Shown here in pieces: positions 51,540 to 64,000 of a stretch of DNA of 64,000 nucleotides; position 1 is the first letter of the stretch, and each line of letters begins with the position of its first letter. Under the pieces are notes generated by a model. That model made no database searches. It worked only from the letters and a program-made list of their open reading frames with translations, and was not told the origin of the DNA. The DNA is from Opisthocomus hoazin. Lineage: Eukaryota > Chordata > Aves > Opisthocomiformes > Opisthocomidae. The stretch spans positions 70,414,308-70,478,307 of the forward strand of contig NC_134454.1 in assembly GCF_030867145.1 (NCBI RefSeq), read 5' to 3'. The position numbers and the translations under genes were made by a program.

Positions 51540-52556
51540 CCATCGGCACGTAATTTCTTCTGCTGTTGCTTGTTAAATCCAGTTGGCAGACAGTCACAAG
51601 TGGTGTTCCCCAGGGCTCAGTATTGGGGCCACTTCTGTTTAACAACTTCATCAATGATCTGGATGAGGGGTTCGAGTGATCCCCCAGTAACTCTGCAGAT
51701 GACACCAAGTTGGTAGGGAATGTCGATCTGCTTGAGGGTAGGAAGGCTCTGCAGAGGGACCTCGATTGATGGGCCAAGGCAAATCGTATGAGGTTCAACA
51801 AGGCCAAGTGCCAGGTCCTGCACTTGGGTCACAATAACCCCATGAAACACTACAGGCTTGGAGAAGAGTGGCTGGAAAGCTGCCCGGCAGAAAAGGAACT
51901 TGGGGTGTTGGTTGACAGCCGGCTGAACATGAGCCAGCAGTGTGCCCAGGTGGCCAAGAACGCCAACGGCATCCTGGCTCATATCAAGAATAGTGTGGCC
52001 AATGGGAGTAGGGAGGTGATCGTGCCCCTGTACTTGGCACTGGTGAGGACGCACCATAAGTACTGCGTTCAGTTTTGGGCCTCTCACTACAAGAAGCACA
52101 CTGAGTTGCTGGAGCATGTCCAGAGAACAGCAACGAGGCTGGTGAAGGGTCTGGAGCACAAGTCTTAGCAGGATCAGCTGAAGGAAGTGGGATTATTTAG
52201 CCTGGATAAGAGGAGGCTGAGAGGAGACCTTGTCCATCTCTACAACTACTTGAAAGGTGGTTCTAGTGAGGAGGGTGTTGGTCCCTTCTCCCAAGTAACT
52301 AGCAATAGGACGAGAGGCAATGGCCTCAAGTTGTGTCAGCGGAGGTTTAGATTGGCTGTTAGGAAACGTTTCTTCACTGAACGAGTTGTAAAGCCTTGCA
52401 ACAGGCTGCCCAGGGAAGCGGTGGAGACGCCATCCCTGGAGGCGTTCAAAAAACTTGTAGATATGGCACTTCACGACATGGTGGTGATGAGATGACAGTT
52501 GGACTTGATGATCTTCGAGGTCTTTTCCCACCTCAATGATTCTATGATTCATGATT
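51540..52556 (+). mobile_element. CR1 LINE, 5'-truncated, plus strand
   Basis: Encodes [16 protein letters not shown]-type sequence, [65 protein letters not shown] and [19 protein letters not shown], with stops after EGFE, RDLD and EHKS. It ends GATTCTATGATTCATGATT. A single mostly collinear copy about 1 kb long. Confidence 0.93.
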
Positions 52557-53825
52557 AGCTACTGCAGTTAAGAGACGGAAACAATCGTACCATAAAAAAC
52601 TCAAATAACAGAGGGTTTCTAAGAAATGGCATTGCCAAAGGCTGAAACTAAACACACACAAAAGGCACAGAAAGTAAAATCTGCAATGACAGAACGGAAT
52701 GTTCATCTTTGACAATTCCTCATGCACACGACCACGTACAGACACCTACATCTGACCAAGACCCATCCATATACGGTGCTACGGAGGACAAAGTTGTGAC
52801 AGATGTCACAATATCCCCCTCTTGTGTCACCAGGAAATTCCCTGGAACTGCTACACAGCACCCTCAAATTACTGAACTAACTAGTACAGAAAAAACCCAC
52901 CACTTATTACAACCTAGCACTACAGGTTTACAGTTTGTCTTAAATCAAAGAGGAATGTAGACTTGTCACAGAGCTGACACACTGACAATGCCCAGGGAGC
53001 TTGCTTTCTACTCCATGCCCCGACTGAGATCAATAAGGATAGACACATCAATTCTCTGCTATTTTTTAAGCTAATTTGCAGGAGAATGCAAATTCCAACA
53101 AATATTACTGGCAATTAAAAAGACATATTCAGAACAAGCTGTTATATAGTCTTCACTAGAGTTTGCTTTCCTATCTGCCAAAACATTGCAAAGGACTTAA
53201 ATCAATCTGGTATTAAATAGTTTTGGGGACATACTATTGTATGTAAACTCTTGTTGACAAACCTTCAATTCCTATGCCCTTCATTCTTTAGTGGAGATGC
53301 AGCCCTTAATCGGCAAATTTAAATATACTGTCAGAATGCCTGCTTTTCTCAGCTACTACCTGCAGATCCACTAGAATTAGTCCATAGCCTGTGAGTGGCT
53401 GCAGAGCAGAGGCTGTAAACCACTAATTTACATTTTCCTTCAGTGACAAGAATTGGGCATCATTTGTACTGAAACTGGCATCCCATTAGCATCAAAAGCA
53501 GAACATTTGCTGTCAATGTATGTCCCATACGCATACATGGTTTTATGTCCCATAAAAATCAAATCCCACCTTAACTTGGAAAAAAATTCTAACTGCACTT
53601 CTCTGGACTACTGTTGTCTGTTCTGTTTCTCCAGCTACCCTAGAAACTGTTTGCTGGATGCACTACTGCTTCAATTCATCTTGAAGGCTGACGACCACAG
53701 TCACACCCTGAATTCAGATGAGACTCTCTACAGCTTCCTTCACTCCTACTGCTACCTGAAATAGCAGGGATCATAGGAGGTCCCCACTCCAACCTCTTGC
53801 TCAAAAGCATCAGCGAGTAGACTGG

Positions 53826-54330
53826 AGCATGCAGCTCAGGGCTTTACTCTGTCTGGTGTGGAAAACTACCAAGCACAGTGTTCTGCACCAGGAGGTGCTG
53901 GTCCATTATGATCCCAGTAAGAAAGACATTCAGACTCTTTAAGGTATCATTTAAAATGCTATCGGAGCTCCGCATTTGTCTGAGCTGCACTGTGTAAGGC
54001 CTGTTCCTCCAGCCTGCCCAGGTCACTCTGGATGGCAGCCCTGTTCTTGAAAGCATCTGCTCCCCCCACCTCCCCTAGCATGGTATTTATTGCCTGCCAG
54101 CCTGAGAAGCAAGTGCTCCCTCACCTTCTCCTGATCCTGATGCATCCTAGGATTTTTTTTCCCTAGTTGCTTAAAACAAGCAGTTCACAGTCATCCTGTG
54201 ATATGCCAGAACTCCAAGCTTCTTCTTGAGTTTTTTCCAGTACTTTCTGACAAAATCAGAACCACAGAATAGTTGAGGTTGGAAGAGAACTCTGGAGGTC
54301 ATCTTGCCCAACCGCTATAAGCCTGAAACT
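53826..54330 (-). mobile_element. Probable CR1 fragments, degraded
   Basis: At 54262-54325 the plus strand reads AACCACAGAATAGTTGAGGT then GGAGGTCATCTTGCCCAACC, a reversed CR1 3' terminus. The stretch 53826-54080 contains CCAGGTCACTCTGGATGGCA, resembling the ORF2 region before the C-terminal domain. The first part is likely, the second tentative. Confidence 0.5.
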
Positions 54331-57300
54331 TATTAAAACGCTTTTCATTTCTGTTTCATTTTTACTCATGAATAGTATTCAGTCCTCTGTGCAGTTTCTT
54401 AGTCTTCCTCTCTACTAATAAAACAGTAACTTTTATCTGTAAGAACTTAATTGCCTCAAAGTATTTAGAGTTACGATCATTATTTCCAGAGATTGTGCCC
54501 ATTTACTCTTAAGGTACTATGCCTGACGTTGTAAATCTGTAACCGGATTACTGAGTACTTGGGGGAATACAGTTTAACTACAGTAGTGACAGCACATTCA
54601 TGTAACACAAGGACAGTACTGTCTGCAACCACAGCTGTACACCAGTGAGGTTCATACCCCAGTGCTGTACCACAGTACAGGTAACTGTGAAGAGAAAAAT
54701 CAAGCCTTTTTATCAGTACAGGACTCAAACATAGCTGGGGTGGAAATCCAGGAGATAAAACCCAAAACCACACATTGTTATAATTTGGTGCAATAATAAA
54801 GGATATTAAAAACAACTCCTGTGTTCCTACTGTAGCAATGCAATACGATGCACTGGGATGATCATGGTGTGTAGGCTCATGTTTTGTACTGTTGTTATTT
54901 CTTTTTTATATATATATTCAAATGTATCAAACAATTCTAAGAATTGTTTCAGGCATCCCAGAATCAAGCAATGAAAAACCAAGTGGTAGATGAATTCTGC
55001 CACATGTTCAGAAAACTGCATAATCACATCAATGATCACAGACTGACCAGTAACAAAAACCAGCCCTACACAACATTCTGATGGGGTTTACAGAATCAAA
55101 GCAGACATCTGTCCCAGTACATTTCCATACTAGGATCTCACAGACTGGTTCGCAGAATATCCGATCTCCCCACTCCCAACTTGCCTAGCAGTTCCAAATC
55201 CTCTTTAAAAAAGGAGAATGTCTACTCAGACTGGTATTTTTGCTAGTTACAGAAGCAGACCTTGTTTCAGAAAAAAGTTTGTTTAGCAAAGCTAGCACTG
55301 GTGCAAGGTTGCCTCTGCTATTTCTCCTTCATTTTTCAGATATACAAAGAAACTCTTGACTTCACTTACTCTTTGCCACTCCCAGAACTGCTGTTCAGAT
55401 CAGGATCCACAGCCAAAACACAACTGTCACAATTCACCTCTACAGACTTTCTATGACTGCAGCCCTCTCACACTCCAATGAGAAACTCAACTCACAAGGA
55501 CAAAAAGTTCAGGCACTGCATTAAGTGTGTTACTATTGCAAAGTGACAGAAAATGCAGCATTCAAAATTCTGCTGAAGGAAACAAGGCTCGATGACATTT
55601 TGCAACACTAGCTTGTCAACAACCCACAGCTTAATCTTGAACTACACTCCAGTACAAACAGTACTTTTCATATAAACATGGACGATAAAGCCTTCAAGGA
55701 CCTGACATTAGCAAAAACTGTAGGCAGCAGAAGCTTTTAAAAGGAATTAACAGGCAAGTTGCTCTCAGATTTCAATCAGTTCAGTGAAATCTTTCAAGAA
55801 TGTTCATCCCAACTGCTATCTGGAGGACAACTGGACTCTCCAGTGAAGAAGGTATTAACACAGTCTTTCCCAGGAAGACTTTCAACATGTTCTCTATATA
55901 AATATAAAATTACCTGAGTGCTGGAACAAAAGTAACAGAGAAGCAGCTGACAGTGCATTTATTCCCAACCCCAACTTCCCTTGTTTGTATTTTCCTCCAG
56001 CTGAGGATGACTGAAATATTTGCCTCCAGGTTACACACTTAAAGAGTCACATGAGGTTTAAAATGAAACTGAATACTCAAGAAGGAAGTGTTTTTTGCAT
56101 TTCTGCAAATGTTATTCCTGAAGTTTTCCATTTTCCTTAATCCTAGTTTTCCCTCACTCCCTTTTCAATGGGCATTCTATACTTCTGACCAGACAAAATA
56201 ATCTGACATCAGACTTGGTTCTTCAATTTCTCACCCTCTCATAAAAAGTAGTAAATCAGATTTATTTCCTCTTTAAATTATTTCAATCCCATTCTAGGAC
56301 AGGTTTTGTTGGCTGTTTTTTTTGTTGGGTTTGGAGTTTTTTTAATTATGTAGCAGGAAAAAAATGAACATTTGTTTGTGGCAACTTCTACTACCTTCAG
56401 AAACTACTGAAAGAAACGCATGGTTTTACTCCTTTAGGAAGGGGATATTTCTGAACATGCAGAAAAACAGACTGAAGTTGTAGAATGCACAAGTAAGAAA
56501 TAAACATTTCCACCTAAAGGAAATGCAAAAAAGTCTGCTTTGCCCGAAGTAATACAGTGTGTTGAACACTACTAAGTTTTGGTTTTGGACTGCTGTAAAA
56601 CAGAACTTCAAGCGCAAATGTTTGCAAACACTGTACAAACAAATGTTCCAGAGACACTTTACCACAGGTTCTAGATTTATGCATGCATTATTTAATGCAC
56701 TACCAATTATTAAATTGGTAAAGTCATCATCTTATTGCTTTTTGTCTTAAATAATTTTAGTTAATACTTTTTATAAATTTGACACCCTACAGCACCTTTA
56801 CACCTAGCTGAAACAGAAAAAAAAATAATGTGGTTCAGCGCATAATGCCACTTATCTTTCAAAACAAAAGAGATACTATACGTCAGGACTGCATACACAC
56901 AAGTTCAAGAGGAAGTTTTGTGCAACCTCTTTTTACCTAGAAACATGAGGAAATAAATCAAGCAGGGAAAGACAAGATGCAAAAGTACCTATAAAGAACA
57001 GAGTAATGAAAGAGTAAATCAAACACATGCATCGAAAAGATACTGCAAGTGCACACACATACTCACCTTTCAGTTTTACCCTTAACTAAACGTTTATTCA
57101 GAAAACCACACTGACTGTCAACCCTCTTTCCACCCATCCCAAATGACACAAAAGTGAACACTTTTCTCAAAGTATTCACGGAAAACCCATGTGTTCTGAT
57201 AAACATGTTGTATACAAACACTCCTAATTCTTGTAGGAGTAATTTGAAATGTTATATTTGATAAAATGTAATAGCTACTAAAAAGCTATTCTAATCATTA

Positions 57301-58853
57301 CTTCCCAAGCTACATATAAAATGCACGCCTGAGGTTGCTGCAGTTTTAACTCCCACCCACCACACCTTACGGCCTTTAATTAGGTGTGGTATCAGCTCCT
57401 CTAAAGAAGATTAAATTCAATCATGTTTAGTTTTTCATGAGGTGCTTCTGAAGTAAGATGCTGAGCAATTTAAACACAGTTTGCAGCAGAAAAATGTGAC
57501 ACAGCACTACAGTAACAGTAGCCCTAAGCTAGAATAGCACCATTTTTTTTCCCTTGTCCAGCTTTCAGTAGAAGTGATTGAGAACATAAGGGCCAGAACA
57601 GCTCTTCAGACAGTTATAGACCTGCCTCTGCTGCCCCCACCGACTCAGAAGTCCCAAGATGGGAGGCAAAGCAAAAACCACAGCGATCTAAGTGGTCCTT
57701 TAAATAAGGCTAACCCAGGTTCCCTTTACAAGTTTATTCTAGGTTACAAGTGGCCCATGAGTGTATTTCCGGCTTTTTTTCACAGAAATGGAAGGCTTCA
57801 TCAACTCTACAGCTTCCTCCAAAAAGTACAGTTCACTTGCATTTGTTGTAGTCAGCAACCAAAAGCACCCTGAAATTCAGAATGGATGCAAAAATCCTCA
57901 AGGAGACTTGTCAGGAAAAGGAGTCATGCTGCCCAGGATACTGTACTCTGAACTACGGACTTCAAGCTTAAATACACCCACACTTATGAGTTGCGATTTA
58001 GCTATACATCCCCTCAGCTCACTTCCAAGTACACAATTAACACATTTTACTGTTTTGCATATTATGTAGCAGTAAAACTACAGTCTACAAAAATAACAGT
58101 ATTTTTATAAACAGGTATTTAATTATTTTGAAAATATATTAATACGAAATTTATGAACAGCAGCCTGCTTTTCCACAATAACAGACTCCATAGCTCTGCC
58201 CCAGTCAGTTCTGATTCTCACAAACTTGGGCATTAAATAGTCTTGTAAGCAGAGATTAAAAGTATTATTTCCCTGTATTAGGTGGGAAGATCGTACAAGA
58301 AATAGTGCTCAGCATTGCATGCTACACACCAGAGAACACGAGAGAAACCTGTAAGCTTGTTCAGCTGTGCAAGACATTACAAATTATGATTACAACTACT
58401 TTGCCATTTTCTTTTGTGACACAATGATATGCAGCTTTGTAGCTTACTGCACTGGTAAATAAAATATTCACTGAAAAAGCAACTTTAAGGACACCTCCAT
58501 CAACTGTTAATGGCTGCTTACCCTCCATAGCTTCTGCAAGTCCGGAAAACTCTCTTGGATATGAGCCAACAAGCTTATTCTAAGGCAATTTTTCCAAAAG
58601 AACAGTACTTCAGTCCATCAACAGCAAAAACAGCACACTAGAAGCAATACAGGACTCCAACCTTCTCTGAAGATGGCTCTATAAAATCCTGTATTTCAAC
58701 TAAGTTGCGGATGTAGCCACTGACCTTTAGTTCCATACAGAGATGCACATGTTCCATGCATGTCAAAAGAACACCAGTTCATGAAACTGCAATGACATAC
58801 GCTTTTCTGTGTATCTGATGTAGAAGCAACCATCAATATGCGCTCCTCAAGCT
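54331..58853. other. Intergenic DNA downstream of DDX4
   Basis: AT-rich sequence with only short unsupported open frames. No gene, RNA or mobile element recognised. Confidence 0.5.
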
Positions 58854-59378
58854 TTTATTAAGTAACTGTTCACAGGAGTTTAACAGATCCTTAAGAGTAA
58901 GTCATCTCATCACTACATTTAAATTTTATAACTGACCTGTTACAAAAAGGAATGAACATTAAGTTTAGACAAGCCCTTTACATAAAGCTCTTTCCCAAAC
59001 TAGGTCTTCACAAGACTATCTTCCCATGCAAAATTTTGATAACAAAGTAGCAAGTTCAACGGATCTAATATTTTCTACTTGCAAAATCTCCATCTTTTTA
59101 CAGCAGCATACTGGCTATAAAGCATCAAACACTTACTGGAAATTTTAACGTTTAATACCTGAAGAGTTTCCTAAAAAACTGCTTTTGACTACACTAAGTG
59201 ATAATTATCATTGGGTTCATCTAACAGAGTACATATACATTGCCGCAAGCTTCAGCATATGATACGAGCTACTCTTTCAAACATTAAGTGTTCCATAAGC
59301 TCAACAGTAAGGAACATTAAGTGCAACAGTTCACTTAAAGCACAACAGAATACAATCTAGTTTGGTACTAAGGTGGTT
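58854..59378 (-). other. DDX4: DDX4 3' UTR (inferred)
   Basis: AT-rich sequence after the DDX4 stop with no further reading frame. The first AATAAA on the minus strand that I found is at 58859-58854, about 520 bases past the stop, and is a reasonable polyadenylation signal. The true end is not proven. Confidence 0.45.
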
Positions 59379-63727
<4,349 letters not shown>

Positions 63728-64000
63728 CTTGAAAATAAACAAAATCGAGCAACATGAAGTCTATGTAGCTTATTTTTCCTTTAAGATCAAGTAACTTCAT
63801 TTATGTTCAAGTAACCCTCATAACAAATGCTTTTACCCTTCCTCACAAGGCCAAGGATGTAAGCAGTCATATGTGCATTTTTTAAAAAACTAAAAGAGTC
63901 TCTACCATTTTCTAGACAGCTGTACAAAAAACCTGACCAATAAAAAGATGCACAGACTGATTATGTCCCTGCAGCTCTTCATAATACAAACAGTGCATTT

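Overview
This window is vertebrate nuclear DNA, almost certainly from a bird. It is AT-rich, with long introns, one CpG island and many degraded CR1 LINEs, the dominant avian non-LTR retrotransposon. Several CR1 copies end in the diagnostic ATTCTATG-type tail. Two recognisable genes both lie on the minus strand in the order DDX4 then IL31RA, the same relative order and orientation as on human chromosome 5. In birds this block, with IL6ST next to it, is expected on the Z chromosome; that is inference, since no sex-linked signature is visible here. The exact species cannot be read from the sequence.

IL31RA (minus strand, coding 32028 to 5545) can be assembled from 15 coding exons whose splice sites and phases all agree. 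They give a predicted receptor of 871 residues: signal peptide, an N-terminal Ig-like domain, a cytokine-binding module with WSEWS, three fibronectin type III domains, a transmembrane helix, box1 and a long tail. The Ig-like domain and a C-terminal extension are not in the mammalian protein as I know it, which makes the bird protein look more like gp130. A strong splice donor in the CpG island near 42.4 kb suggests the promoter and untranslated first exon lie there, about 10 kb upstream.

DDX4/VASA (minus strand, right edge) is partial. Its five 3'-most coding exons (63727 to 59379) encode the second half of the RecA-like domain 2, with helicase motifs V and VI, and the acidic ESWD C-terminus. 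The 5' exons lie beyond the window.

Layout, left to right: 1-360 is a GC-rich stretch with a broken unidentified reading frame; 361-1890 is two inverted CR1 fragments around a pure 20-copy AATAG array; 1891-5544 is IL31RA 3' UTR or flank with a tight AP-1 motif cluster; 5545-32058 is IL31RA with CR1 copies in its introns; 32059-42424 is the presumed leader intron with another CR1; 42420-43330 is the CpG island; 43.3-58.8 kb is intergenic with LTR-like sequence (47.6-49.5 kb) and two more CR1 copies; 58.8-64 kb is DDX4. I saw no tRNA, rRNA or CRISPR array and no IL6ST exon. No wholly new system is apparent. The most interesting points are the gp130-like architecture of the bird IL31RA and the symmetrical exon that carries its Ig domain.
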